A DNA stretch of 64,000 bases from positions 1 to 64,000 of the forward strand of contig JACPWG010000080.1 in the NCBI GenBank assembly GCA_016197205.1, given 5' to 3'. Source of the DNA: Planctomycetota bacterium. Its GTDB lineage: Bacteria > Planctomycetota > MHYJ01 > WSZJ01 > JACPWG01. Of this stretch, positions 27,229-36,159 are shown in pieces (the stretch's first letter is position 1; the number at the start of each line of letters is the position of its first letter). The translations under genes were made by a program, and so were the position numbers. The notes beneath the pieces were generated by a model. That model was not told the origin of the DNA, ran no database searches, and saw only the letters and a list, made by a program, of their open reading frames with translations.

Positions 27229-27897
27229 TGGGGCCAGGATCCGACCGGCGGGACCGGTGGCGGCAAGGGCGACGGCTACGGCGGCACCGGCGGCACCGGC
27301 GGCGGCGGCCCCGGCTGGGACGGCAGCGGCGATCCTTGGGGTGGCGGCAAGGGCGACGGCTACGGCGGCCCTGGCGGGACCGGCATGCAGCAGCCCCCGG
27401 AGCGCAAGCTCTCCTGGTTCGAGAAGCTCATGAACACGCTGAACATGGTCAACGCCGTCGGCAGTGGGATCTTCAACACGGTCTCCATGGGCGCCGGCAT
27501 CTACAATACCGTGAAGGACGTCATCGACCGCATGCGCGGCAGAGAACCGAGCGGTTGGGCCGGCATGGGTGGAATGGGCGGCATGGGCGGTATGGGTGGG
27601 ATGTTCGGCGGCATGGGCGGCATGGGTGGAATGGGTGGCATGGGCTTCCCCGGCGGCTTCGGCGGCGGCTTCGGCGGCGGCGGCTGGGGTGGGTTCGGTG
27701 GCGGCGGCTGGGGCAATGGCATGGGTGGCATGGGTGGGATGGGTATGGGCGGCATGGGCATGGGCGGCGGCGGCTTCGGCTGGCCCTCCGACGGCGGCGT
27801 CGGCGACTGGGGCGGCTACGGCGGCAGCCCGTTCGAGCCCACGGACATGAGCGGTCGCCTCGACGGCATCGGCCGGCGGATGGGCACCGGCAAGTAG
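27229..27897 (+). other. In-frame continuation of the Gly-rich protein after a TAG
   Basis: Directly after TAG 27226..27228 the same frame runs 222 codons to the next stop. It begins WGQDPTGGTGG, repeating the codons at 27151 just upstream, so a 78-bp in-frame duplication placed the TAG at its junction (GGC-TAG-TGG versus GGC-TCT-TGG). It then has a helical segment (LSWFEKLMNTLNMVNAVGSG..IYNTVKDVIDRMRG) and GMGGMGG repeats. An internal ATG at 27385 lacks a ribosome site. Either the gene is broken, the TAG is read through, or it is a sequence error. Confidence 0.6.
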
Positions 27898-27924
27898 CCC
27901 GCACGGACAGACAAGCGCACCTGC

Positions 27925-27965
27925 GGCGGGCCCGCGGTCGAAAGGCCGCGGGCCCGCCTTTTTTT
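27925..27965 (+). terminator. Strong intrinsic terminator
   Basis: Perfect 13-bp stem GGCGGGCCCGCGG / CCGCGGGCCCGCC with an 8-nt loop, followed by seven T. It lies 28 bp after the final stop of the Gly-rich reading frame at 27897, not after the TAG at 27228, which suggests the transcription unit extends through the continuation. Confidence 0.93.
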
Positions 27966-28101
27966 GCATCCGGGGAATGCGGCGACCGCTGAACACTGGC
28001 TCTCACGATCGGCTGTTGGGGCTGAAGCGGACCCGCCCTCGCATCGTGTTCGGCAGGCAGCACTGCCTCACCGAGCGTGATCGCCTCGGTCAGCCGTCGA
28101 G

Positions 28102-29752
28102 TCAATCGCGGCGCCGAGCTCTCCCCACATGCTTCTGGGCGTGGGCGTCAATGGTGCAGTCGACCACGAGCGCGCGCAGCACCTTTCCGCTGGAGGAGAG
28201 CTTGTGAGCTTGCATGTCGAAGTGAGCTCTCGCGGCCTGTAGCGACCTTCCTTGCATCAGCCTCTCCGCGTCGCGTCGGCGATCCGAGCCACGCCATGCC
28301 TGACACCGCGTCCAGGCGACCAGGTAGAGACCATGACGACACTCGTTGTCCCGCAAGTATCGGTTGAGGAGTTGGTGTTCCATTGCGGTATCCACATCGC
28401 GATTCCAACAGCCCTTCACTTCGATGATCGCGCCGACGTTGTGCGCGGAGTGGCTTGAACCACCAGGGCAGTGCACTGTGGGCCCGCGCTGCCTGAGCGA
28501 TCGCCGGAAGATGGTCCGGGCAGTCCCAGGCATGGCACCCCCGGATCATCCGAGCAATCCCGACGCGCTTTACTGGATCCGTCGCTTGGTCGAGAAGACT
28601 GATGAGCCAGGGCATGTCCTCTGCATGAAGAAGCGGAGGTGCGCAATTGCGCAGGATTCCAAGGTGGTGAGGACGCTTCTCGGAAGCAGCACCCGCGTGT
28701 GAAAGCAGGGTCACCAGCAGCGCGTGGCGAGAATCAGCCCCTTCGCCGAACGGGGCGTCCAGCCGGTCGCCGGAGCCGAAGCCAGGAAGCGAATGCTCTA
28801 CTACCAGGCGCCAGATTGTGGCTGCGAGAGCCTCGAACACGGCGGGCGTCGCCATCTCCTTCCAGGCTCGGACCAGCAAGCCACCCATCAGGCTCCGAAA
28901 CGCGTCAGGCATGTGGTGCCGGCGTCCCAGGCCCCGGACCCAAGTCAACGCGAGGTCGAGCTCGCTGGTGGCCAATCGCGCCGGGATCTCATAGCACAGA
29001 AAACGATGGTAGTCGCCAAGAACCCTGGGATTCGCCGGCGCCCTGAGCTGCTGGAAGAGCTCGACCGTCGACAGGATGTCGGGCCAGAGTGCCCGTAGCG
29101 CTTGGCCTTTCAACGCGTCCTTGGGATCCTCGTCGGGGCCGAGTGCCGCGAGAGGGCGAATTTGTGGGAGCAGGTTTTTGGGGCAAACCTTGATCAGGGC
29201 GCGGAGGGCCTCACTCCTCCGTTCGCCGCGCTCCGTTTTGCTCAATGCGACGGCGAGCAGGTCGCCCGCGAGTGCGGCCTCGCCGCAGGCCGCTGCGATG
29301 CCCATCGCCGCGCGCCGGCAGACCCAGTTCTTTGAGGGCTCGGCGATGAGCGGTCGCAAGTCGTCGGCGAGATCGGGGTGCCTGAGTACCGCTCCACGGA
29401 AGTCGGTGACCAATAGCCGAAGGCAAGTTCGGGCGCCCGCGAGGCGCGCGAGCGAGGCGTAGTAACGGAGAACTACGTCGAGCGAGCGCAACGAAGCAGG
29501 CGGCCGAAATCGCCGAGGAAATTGGTCACCCAATTCTGTGGGGCGGTACTGATGTGGTACGACGCGGTGCATGGATGCTGCGTGGAAGATCAAAGGGCGG
29601 ATTTGGGCAAGGGCAAAACCGTGGGTCACGAGAAAGCGCGCGGCCAAGTACTCCGCGTACGTTTTGTGCGCCCAGGTCAACATGCCCGGACCGGCGGACG
29701 AAAAGAGGCCCGTGCGTCTTCGACAGGAAAGGAGCACCGTTCGACCGCCCAC
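28102..29752 (-). pseudogene. Decayed NACHT-type STAND protein with C-terminal PD-(D/E)XK nuclease
   Basis: The first frame (29752 to ~28445) starts abruptly at TGLFSSAGPG...LTWAHKTYAEYLAARFL, the segment just C-terminal of the ATPase core in NACHT/STAND proteins, then HEAT-like helices. The P-loop half is absent because the reading frame begins 25 bp after the peptidase gene stop. Near 28440-28450 the frame shifts by one base. The other frame (28533..28102) then continues with AIIEVKGCWNRDVDTAMEHQ and GLYLVAWT, a PD-(D/E)XK-type nuclease core (E-V-K). Truncation plus frameshift mark it as a relic of a defence protein. The XRE-ImmA pair upstream may have been inserted into or beside it. Confidence 0.6.
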
Positions 29753-29777
29753 CAGGCAGACACCCGCTGTCTGCCGG

Positions 29778-30407
29778 CTACTGGTTCCGATACTGGGAGG
29801 GAAGCTCGTCTTTGTTCAGTCGCCTCTCGATGACCTGGGAGGACACGGCGAAGGTCTTCCCGAGGAAGGCCGCGATCCGTGTCCACGCGAAATCCCAGTT
29901 TTCGGAGAGTCGCAGCCCTTCGGCCTGAACGCGGGCGACGCACTTCGCGGTTTCCCGGACCAGGGGCTCCGGTGGAACGAGGACGAGGCCCGCGAAAGCG
30001 TGGGCCTGGTATTCGAGCCACCCGTGTTCCTTCTCCGGAATGGACTGGACGAACGCGCGCCACTCCACGAGGCTCGCGAAATGCCGCGGAAGGTAGAGGT
30101 CTCGATGCAGCACCATGTGCCCGACTTCGTGGGCGAGTGTGAACCGGTAGCGGGTTGGGCGGCAGCGATAGATGAACTCATCGACATGGACGTCGGCGAG
30201 TTCGCTGCTGGTGAAGGCGTCCGCCTCGAGCATTTCGTGCAAGCCCGGCATCGGGACGATGTTCACGCCTAGCTGAAACTCGACGAGCTCCTCGATTGGG
30301 ATCGGAATCCCACCCGTGGGATGGTGTCGTGCGAGGAACTCCGCGGCCTTGCGACGCAAGTCGTCGGAACTGAAGACGGGTGCAAGGATCTGATCGCCGG
30401 CGCCCAC
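29778..30407 (-). CDS. ImmA/IrrE-family metallopeptidase
   Basis: 209 aa zinc-dependent peptidase. RFTLAHEVGHMVLHRDLYLPR at residues ~89-109 holds the HExxH motif (HEVGH), and LEYQAHAFAGLVLVPPEPL downstream supplies the third ligand region (E/QA.A.A..LL.P). Families of this type cleave a partner XRE repressor in integrative elements or act as a toxin-like partner. It starts 2 bp after the XRE gene stop, so the two are one unit. Length fits the family (150-250 aa). Confidence 0.85.
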   Translation of the reverse strand: MGAGDQILAPVFSSDDLRRKAAEFLARHHPTGGIPIPIEELVEFQLGVNIVPMPGLHEMLEADAFTSSELADVHVDEFIYRCRPTRYRFTLAHEVGHMVLHRDLYLPRHFASLVEWRAFVQSIPEKEHGWLEYQAHAFAGLVLVPPEPLVRETAKCVARVQAEGLRLSENWDFAWTRIAAFLGKTFAVSSQVIERRLNKDELPSQYRNQ

Positions 30408-30409
30408 GA

Positions 30410-30784
30410 TCAGCTTCTCCGCAAGCGACGGATGAGCTCGTCCAGCTTGTCCTCGGGGACGCGCTGCCCACGGAGCGTGCGGAAGAGGATCGGTAGCTTG
30501 TCGAGGAGCTCCGGATCGCTCAGGATCTCCTCGGGAATCCGGCCAGTCTCGGCTGCCGCGAGGTCAAAAAACTCGTACCACTCGTCCGAGCCCCTGCGCA
30601 AACCAAGCAATCCGGCGTAGCTCTCCAGCTTCTCGCGAGTCTGCGGCGGGGGCAACAGCCCTCGTTCAAGACGACTGGTGTTCCCGGGATCGAGTCCGTT
30701 TTCCTGGCAGAACTGGCGAAGGGTCTTGCCCAGCGCCATCCGACGTGCCTTGAAGTGATCGCCGAAGCGCTTGGTGCTGCTCAT
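30410..30784 (-). CDS. XRE-family HTH regulator
   Basis: 124 aa from ATG 30784, with GGAGG 8 nt upstream. Residues ~5-60 form a Cro/CI-type HTH (FGDHFKARRMALGKTLRQFCQENGLDPGNTSRLERGLLPPP). The C-terminal part contains DEWYEFFDLAAAETGRIPEEI, a block often seen in regulators paired with ImmA/IrrE peptidases. A palindrome overlaps its promoter region. It probably represses itself, with the peptidase relieving repression or acting as the toxin. Confidence 0.85.
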   Translation of the reverse strand: MSSTKRFGDHFKARRMALGKTLRQFCQENGLDPGNTSRLERGLLPPPQTREKLESYAGLLGLRRGSDEWYEFFDLAAAETGRIPEEILSDPELLDKLPILFRTLRGQRVPEDKLDELIRRLRRS

Positions 30785-30801
30785 GATCGTGGCCTCCAAC
30801 T

Positions 30802-30820
30802 GTTGTATGCATAATACAAC
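30802..30820. promoter_or_regulatory. Candidate operator for the XRE regulator
   Basis: GTTGTAT and ATACAAC form 7-bp inverted arms around a 5-bp spacer, 18 bp upstream of the XRE start codon and overlapping a TATTAT sequence that could be its -10 box on the minus strand. Position and symmetry fit autoregulation. Confidence 0.55.
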
Positions 30821-30920
30821 GCGGACTGGCGCCATGTCAAGCGCCGTCGTGAGAATCTTGAAGCGAAGGAGGCAGGGCCGCAGATGACTGGTTGGACCGG
30901 TGCGGCCCCTCGAGGAATGC

Positions 30921-31139
30921 TCACGACGGTAGGCCTGCCGGAGCCTGTTCGTGCCCGACACCAACCGCATCGGCGTCGCGATGCTTCAAGTCCGATACGT
31001 AGGTCGCGGCCGCGGAGTCCAGCGCGCCGCCCTTTCCGCGATCAGCGATGTCGCGAGCGATGCGCACCGTGGCGTCGAACGGGTGTTCGACAGCGGGGAG
31101 GTCCGCCTTCGGGAGGGCGATCTCGGCCGCGCGCTTCAT
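30921..31139 (-). CDS. Small unrecognised reading frame
   Basis: 72 codons from ATG 31139 (MKRAAEIALPKADLP...), between the divergent XRE and pyrophosphorylase genes. Codon usage looks plausible but there is no clear ribosome site and I recognise no family. It could be the C-terminal relic of a larger gene. The rest of the 510-bp gap holds nothing else I can identify. Confidence 0.25.
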   Translation of the reverse strand: MKRAAEIALPKADLPAVEHPFDATVRIARDIADRGKGGALDSAAATYVSDLKHRDADAVGVGHEQAPAGLPS

Positions 31140-31295
31140 CGCCCCACCGCGCACACGCGCGCGGATTTTACCTGCGCGGAGGTCTGGAAGCAAACCCCGC
31201 GAGGAGTCCGCGCCGTGAACGGAGCGAGGTGGGAGTTCCGTGGCTCGAGAGATCGCGCGATGCTATAATTCGCGGATCTCAAGGAGGTCCCAGCC

Positions 31296-32528
31296 ATGTC
31301 CCGCGAAGAACTCCTCGCCCTGCTCCGAAAGGACCCTGCGGTGGGGGCGGAGGTTCGACATCTGGTCATGGAGTGCCTGGTGCAGCAGGAACTGAAGGCG
31401 CTTCCCCCGGAAATGGAGCTCCGCCTCGGGCCGGGCCACAGGGCGCTTCTCGACCGCTTCGGCTTCCGGCCCGACCGCTTCCGGCTCCAGCAGGCGCGGC
31501 TGCGTGTCGGCGTCGCGGCCGAGGGCAACATCGTTCGCGGCGACCTGCGTCCCCCCGCCCCCGAGGAGATCCCCTCGCTGCCGCCCGCCGGCTCCGAGGA
31601 GCGGCGCCGCCTCGAGGCGCGCGGCGCCGGCGCGCTCGCGTCCGGCGAAGTCGCCTCCGTCATCCTGAACGGCGGCATGGCCACGCGGCTCGGCGGCGTC
31701 GTGAAGGCCGGCGTCGAGGTGCTGCGGGGGTGGAACTTCCTCGCGCTCAAGCTCGCGGACGTCCGCGCCACCGAGGGGCGCACGGGCGGCCGCATCCCGA
31801 TCCGCCTCATGAACAGCTTCGCCACCGACGAGGCCACGGATCGACTGCTCGAGCTCCTGCCCGGCGGACGTCCGCCCGGCGTCGGGACTTTCGCGCAAGG
31901 GGTGTCCGTGCGGCTTGCGCCGTCCGGCGACGTGTTCGCGGGCGCGGACGGCCACGCCTCCCTCTATGCGCCCGGCCACGGCGATCTCGTGGAGGCCTTG
32001 CGCAAGGGGACGCTCGCGGAGCTGGCCCGCGCCGGCGTACGCTCGATCGTGATGAGCAACGTGGACAACCTCGCCGCCGGGGTCGACCCCGCGGTCGTGG
32101 GCTTCCACCTGGATCGCGCCGCGCAGATGACGGTGGAGGTCGTGCGCAAAGTCCCGGGGGACCGCGGCGGCGCGCCCGCGTGGCTCGACGGCCGTTTGCA
32201 AGTCATCGAAGGCATGCGCTTCCCGCAGGCTTTCGACCAAGACCGCATCCGCGTCTTCAACACGAACACCCTCCTCTTCGACCTCGCCGCCATCGATCGG
32301 GACTTCCCGCTGGACTTCTTCTACGTGAAGAAGACCGTGGACGGCCGGGAGGCGATCCAGTTCGAGCGCCTCGCCGGTCAGCTCTCCGCCTGGCTCTCCA
32401 CCGCGTACCTGGAGGTCCCGCGCTCCGGACCCGAAAGCCGTTTCTTGCCGGCCAAGGACGCGGAAGAGATCGCCGCGCGTCGCGGCGAGGTCGAGAAGGT
32501 GATGCGCGCGCGGGGCGTGATCGTGTGA
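31296..32528 (+). CDS. UDPGP-family nucleotide-sugar pyrophosphorylase
   Basis: Makes a UDP-sugar (UDP-glucose or UDP-GlcNAc) from UTP and a sugar-1-phosphate. 410 aa with AAGGAGG 7 nt before the ATG. The eukaryote-type UDPGP signature is seen as SVILNGGMATRLGGVVKAG (~residues 123-141; GGxxTRLG), with the catalytic-side SIVMSNVDNL and FNTNTLLFDL downstream. GGMATRLG replaces the more usual GGxGTRLG; the loop is otherwise intact. The C-terminus (VKKTVDGREAIQFERLAGQL) fits uridylyltransferases of this family. It stands alone, so the sugar is not determined by context. Confidence 0.8.
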   Translation: MSREELLALLRKDPAVGAEVRHLVMECLVQQELKALPPEMELRLGPGHRALLDRFGFRPDRFRLQQARLRVGVAAEGNIVRGDLRPPAPEEIPSLPPAGSEERRRLEARGAGALASGEVASVILNGGMATRLGGVVKAGVEVLRGWNFLALKLADVRATEGRTGGRIPIRLMNSFATDEATDRLLELLPGGRPPGVGTFAQGVSVRLAPSGDVFAGADGHASLYAPGHGDLVEALRKGTLAELARAGVRSIVMSNVDNLAAGVDPAVVGFHLDRAAQMTVEVVRKVPGDRGGAPAWLDGRLQVIEGMRFPQAFDQDRIRVFNTNTLLFDLAAIDRDFPLDFFYVKKTVDGREAIQFERLAGQLSAWLSTAYLEVPRSGPESRFLPAKDAEEIAARRGEVEKVMRARGVIV

Positions 32529-32672
32529 TTTGAGAATGGAGAATTGAGAATTGAGAATTCGACCGGCCTCTCTTCAGGATGTGCGGGCATGATCCGTCGC
32601 AGGTTTGCGGAGCTTCGTTCCGCCCGCCATTGGGCAGGCTTCGGCGGTCCGACGAGGCATTTCGTCGCGTGG

Positions 32673-34178
32673 ATGCGTTGTCTCCGAGTTTTTGGGCTTT
32701 GGGTTCTAAGCTTTGGGATTTTGTTCGCGGCTGACGAACCCAAGCCTCCCGTGGAATTCCAGGAGATCCGTGTCTACTCCGACCTCCCGATCGTCGGCGT
32801 CTCCGCCCACGACCTCAACGGGGACGGCCTGCTCGACCTGGTCGTCCAGGAGGGGCGGCGGATCCTCGTGTACCTCTTCGACAAGGAACGGGGCATCTCC
32901 GTCGAGCCGCAGGCGCAGGTCGAGTTGCCGCCGGGCGCGTTCGCGTACGACCTCGGCGCGATCAACGAGACGACGGGCTTCGGCGTTTCGTACCTGATGT
33001 CCGACGGCGTGTACCACGTCCTCTACAAGGACGGTGCTTTCCAGGTCGAGTCGAAGCAGCTTGTCGAGCTGCCCACCTTCTTTCATGGCGAATCCACCGA
33101 GCCGCCTGTGCGGCTTCCGTTCCTGCAAGACCTGGACGGCGACGGCCGGATCGACCTCCTTGTGCCGCAGCCCGACGCCCTCGCGGTCCTGTCGCAGGCG
33201 AAGGACGGGACGTTTCGCGTCAACCAGCGGATCCGCCTCACCCCCGAGGTCCATGTCGGGACCGGCGGCGGGACGCTCGAGGAGGAAGTGACGACAACCG
33301 TGTCGCTCCCGAACTTCTACGTCGCGGACGTCAATGCCGACAAGCGCGCGGACGTGCTCCTCTTCGAGGGGGATGCCTTCGAGATCTACGCCCAGGACGC
33401 GCAGGGGCGGTTTCCGCCCGCTCCCACGACGCGCTTCGCGCTCGAGGGCGACGCGTCGCGCAAACGGAAGCAACGCGCCTACAGCTTCGAGATCCCGCCC
33501 GAAGTCCTCGACATCAACCGGGACGGCCTGGTCGACGCCGTCGTGACGAACGCCTCGAAGGGGACGACCGCGATTTTTCTGGGCAAGGCGGGCGGGCGGA
33601 CCTCGGGGACGCCGGACCAGGTCGTCAAGGTGGAAGGCTACTGTTACCGCGTGCCCGGGTGGGTCGCGGACCTGAACGGCGACGGTTTCGCGGACCTCGT
33701 GCAGGTGCAGGCGAAGAAGATGGGGGTGTGGAGCGCGCTGCAGGTCCTGATGACGCGCACGATCGACGTGGACCTGACGGTGAACCTGTGGGACCCGAAG
33801 ACCTCCCGGTTCGAGGGCGACCCTGCGTTCAAAAAGGAGCTGACGGTTCCGTTCGTGATCTCGGTCACGAACCGGACGATCTCCGTGGATTTTCCGTTCC
33901 TGATCACCTTCGACGGGGATTTCAACGGGGACGGGCTGCGGGATCTGATCGTCAAGACCGACCCGCAGACGCTCACGCTGTTCGAGGGGCGGAGGCAGGG
34001 GGTCTTTGATGAAAAGCCCGGGCTGCGGATTCCGACGATGGACACCTCGGCGTACACGGGTGCGACCGTGCTGGTGCGGGACCTGAACGGTGACGGCGTG
34101 AGCGATATCATCTTGCTGCATCGGGACATCGAGAACAAGGCGAACGCGATCGAGCTGCTTTTCAGCCGGAAGCGCTGA
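32673..34178 (+). CDS. Secreted FG-GAP/VCBS-repeat protein
   Basis: 501 aa from ATG 32673, chosen because a signal peptide (RVFGLWVLSFGILFAADEP) starts there; the frame is open upstream to 32544 with ATG at 32589. Several beta-propeller VCBS/FG-GAP blades carry the calcium-binding DxNxDGxxD pattern: DLNGDGLLDL, DLDGDGRIDL, DVNADKRADVL, DINRDGLVDA, DLNGDGFADL, DFNGDGLRDL and DLNGDGVSDI. Such proteins are extracellular or periplasmic. The signal peptide is encoded by TTTGGG-type word repeats like those in intergenic DNA nearby. Function unknown. Confidence 0.75.
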   Translation: MRCLRVFGLWVLSFGILFAADEPKPPVEFQEIRVYSDLPIVGVSAHDLNGDGLLDLVVQEGRRILVYLFDKERGISVEPQAQVELPPGAFAYDLGAINETTGFGVSYLMSDGVYHVLYKDGAFQVESKQLVELPTFFHGESTEPPVRLPFLQDLDGDGRIDLLVPQPDALAVLSQAKDGTFRVNQRIRLTPEVHVGTGGGTLEEEVTTTVSLPNFYVADVNADKRADVLLFEGDAFEIYAQDAQGRFPPAPTTRFALEGDASRKRKQRAYSFEIPPEVLDINRDGLVDAVVTNASKGTTAIFLGKAGGRTSGTPDQVVKVEGYCYRVPGWVADLNGDGFADLVQVQAKKMGVWSALQVLMTRTIDVDLTVNLWDPKTSRFEGDPAFKKELTVPFVISVTNRTISVDFPFLITFDGDFNGDGLRDLIVKTDPQTLTLFEGRRQGVFDEKPGLRIPTMDTSAYTGATVLVRDLNGDGVSDIILLHRDIENKANAIELLFSRKR

Positions 34179-34439
34179 TGAGGAGTCTCGTGGCCAAGTA
34201 TGAAAGCATTTTAATGCCAAATGCGCCTTGACTTTTCGTCAGGTTGGGGTATGATTCAGACAGTGGTGCAACGCCACGATAATCGAAACCGGGTTCCGTC
34301 CCCTCTTCGTTCAGATCGAAGCGATCATGCGCGCCGGCTACTTTGCCGGCAGGATCGGTCTTCTTAGAACCGAGACGTCTGAACGATGGGGGGACTCTTA
34401 TTTGTGGGAGGGGCGAGGGCGGGCCGGCCTCGGTCTTGC

Positions 34440-34530
34440 GCAAGGTTCTCCGCTCTCGATGTGCCGTAGGGGCACGGCGCTGCCGTGCCCGTCCCGCGCG
34501 CAGGCCCTCATTCCCGCTCACGCCCCCGGC
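34440..34530. repeat. GGGCACGGC/GCCGTGCCC hairpin region
   Basis: GGGGCACGGCGCTGCCGTGCCC near 34468 is a near-perfect short hairpin (9-bp arms, 3-nt loop) of the kind seen in dispersed palindromic repeats. It lies in the 780-bp gap 34179..34955 between the VCBS gene and convergent small genes. I see no gene in that gap. Confidence 0.5.
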
Positions 34531-34589
34531 CCGAACGCCGCCAACTTCCCTGCCAGCCAGCAGCCCTTGTGGTGAAGGGCTTTCGCCCA

Positions 34590-34853
34590 GCCCTCTCAAG
34601 GTGGGTGAACGAGTCGACTCTTGCGGCACATTGTATCGAAGGTCCGAGCGCGGGAAGGGGCGAACTTCCGAGTGCTCGTCTCCGCCGGCCAGGAGCCCTT
34701 GTGGTGCAGGGCTTCCGCCCTGCACCGACGGGCCAGCTCGGGTGGAAAGCACCCAGCCCGTTGGGTGCGGAGAGGGCTCCAGGGGAGATCGGGGAGATGT
34801 GTTTCGCGCTCCGTGCGCGAACGGGTGCAGGGCGGAAGCCCTGCACCACAAGG
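34590..34853. mobile_element. REPIN-like element: 157-bp inverted pair of palindromes plus flank
   Basis: 34697..34726 and 34824..34853 are perfect 30-bp inverted copies that start CCTTGTGGTGCAGGGC; each arm is itself a palindrome (GTGCAGGGC-TTCC-GCCCTGCAC). Together they form a 157-bp REP doublet. The ~100 bp to the left (TTGCGGC...GAAGGTCCGAGCGCGGGAAG) is shared, diverged, with 59960..60100 and 7780..7890, so the mobile unit may be larger. A decayed arm also occurs at 34563..34592. Confidence 0.75.
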
Positions 34854-34955
34854 CGGACTCAAGTAGCATGCTCAAGTGAACATGCTACCTGCGCCGGGCG
34901 ACGGGGCCAGGCAATCACCTCGAGGGGGCCGGCTTCACAGCCTGCCCCTCCGCGC

Positions 34956-35249
34956 TCACGGCTTCCTACGGGTCGGCGGCAGCGCCCCCGTCGCGAACTC
35001 CTGATTGAACGCCTGCAGCTCTTTCACCCTCTCCGGGCCCAGATGGTCGCAGACCCGCCCATACGCCCGTGGAAACGACTCGCGGTCCCCCAGTCGCTCC
35101 GCGATCCGCGGCTCGAGGTCCTTGGAGTGCGCCACCGCCTCGACCAGCTCCTCGGCCGTCGTGATCCCGTGCTCGTCACGCAACTGGGTCAGGAGTCGGG
35201 GATCCACGCCCGCGATCGATCTCAGCGGCGTACCGCTCTTGAAGCCCAT
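34956..35249 (-). CDS. Small helical protein, truncated paralogue of the next gene
   Basis: 97 aa starting MGFKSGTPLRSIAGVDPRLL. It shares with the upstream gene (35937) the opening pattern MxxKxGTxL, a helix-hairpin-like segment (LRDEHGITTAEELVEAV) and the block FATGALPP near residue 85, after which it ends within 7 residues while the paralogue continues toward a papain-like peptidase. It therefore looks like a copy truncated just before the catalytic domain. No signal peptide. Confidence 0.5.
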   Translation of the reverse strand: MGFKSGTPLRSIAGVDPRLLTQLRDEHGITTAEELVEAVAHSKDLEPRIAERLGDRESFPRAYGRVCDHLGPERVKELQAFNQEFATGALPPTRRKP

Positions 35250-35329
35250 GACGAATTCACCTCAGGCCCGCGGCGAGGCACGCCGACACGCCGCGTGCGT
35301 GTCGCCGTGCGCCACGGGCGCCCCGCGAC

Positions 35330-35937
35330 CTACGGGCAATCCAGGGAGAACGTCTCCCAGTTGAACTGATCGACGTACGCAAACGGAAGCATGCCGTAGC
35401 CGGGCTCGAACGGGGACTGGGTCGCCCAGGTCGTGCCCCAACTGTTCCGCACGATGAAGAAGCCCCCGCCGGCGAAGTCCTCGTCCTCCGCACCGCCGGC
35501 GGGGCGCCGGACGCGGGGTGCGCCGTCGGCAGGTCGGCGAGCGCAAGCGTCTCCAGCATCAGGCGGCGATACGGCGGGAGTGCGCCGGTTGCGAAGCGCG
35601 CGACGAAGCCCGAGCCCGCAGGGTCGAACTCCAGCCGTGGGCTCACGCCGCGACCCGCGGCCAGGCCGCCGCGCCCACCGCGGGACAGGCCCCTCGCGAC
35701 CGGCTCTGAGTCGGCCGCCCGGGGCGACAGACACTTCTGGGCCCGTTTCCTCAGCTCCGCGACGTTCGTGACCTCCAGAAACTGCGCCGCCCGAAAGCTC
35801 GACTCGGGTTTCTCGGACTGCGCCAGCCAGTCGAGCATTTCTTCGACGGTCGACATCCCGAGCCTCTGGACCTTTCCCAGATGGCCGGCGTCGAGCAGGC
35901 CCGCCTGCGCCAGGGATGTCCCCACCTTGTACGCCAT
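35330..35937 (-). pseudogene. Broken papain-like (C1A) cysteine peptidase gene
   Basis: Starts at ATG 35937 (GGAGGG 4 nt upstream) as MAYKVGTSLAQAGLLDAGHL..., ~60 residues of helices, then a segment with FATGALPPYRRLMLETLALADLP. Around 35530-35490 the frame shifts; the other frame continues FFIVRNSWGTTWA...GYGMLPFAYV, the C-terminal Asn-containing signature (NSWG) of papain-like peptidases. The region holding the catalytic Cys and His is missing, so deletion plus frameshift have destroyed it. The 97-aa gene next door is a truncated relative. Confidence 0.65.
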
Positions 35938-36159
35938 ACTACCCTCCACTTGTGCGCTTGCCGGAGGTCCCCGTGCATCCCCAGTATAGCTCCTGCGTCG
36001 TCTTCGGGCAAGGCCGGCACTCCCCGTCCTGAACGGAACCGCGACCGTCAGGGAGCGGTCTCGAGGTGTCCTTCGTCTCCCCGGATTCGACTTTGCCTCA
36101 CCGCGCTCGACCACCCCGGGAGCGATTCGCGGGAGTCCAATCAGAAGTCCGCGACGATT

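Noticed and set aside
27385..27897. Independent gene starting at ATG 27385
   Set aside because: No ribosome site and the frame is continuous with the upstream Gly-rich protein across a single TAG; listed as a continuation instead.
25426..27996. 856-codon minus-strand frame over the Gly-rich gene
   Set aside because: Ala/Val/Arg-rich shadow produced by Gly codons on the other strand; the signal peptide, ribosome site and terminator all support the plus strand.
35257..36114. 285-codon version of the papain-like gene
   Set aside because: N-terminal extension overlaps repeat words with no ribosome site and the C-terminal part is out of frame with the NSWG segment.
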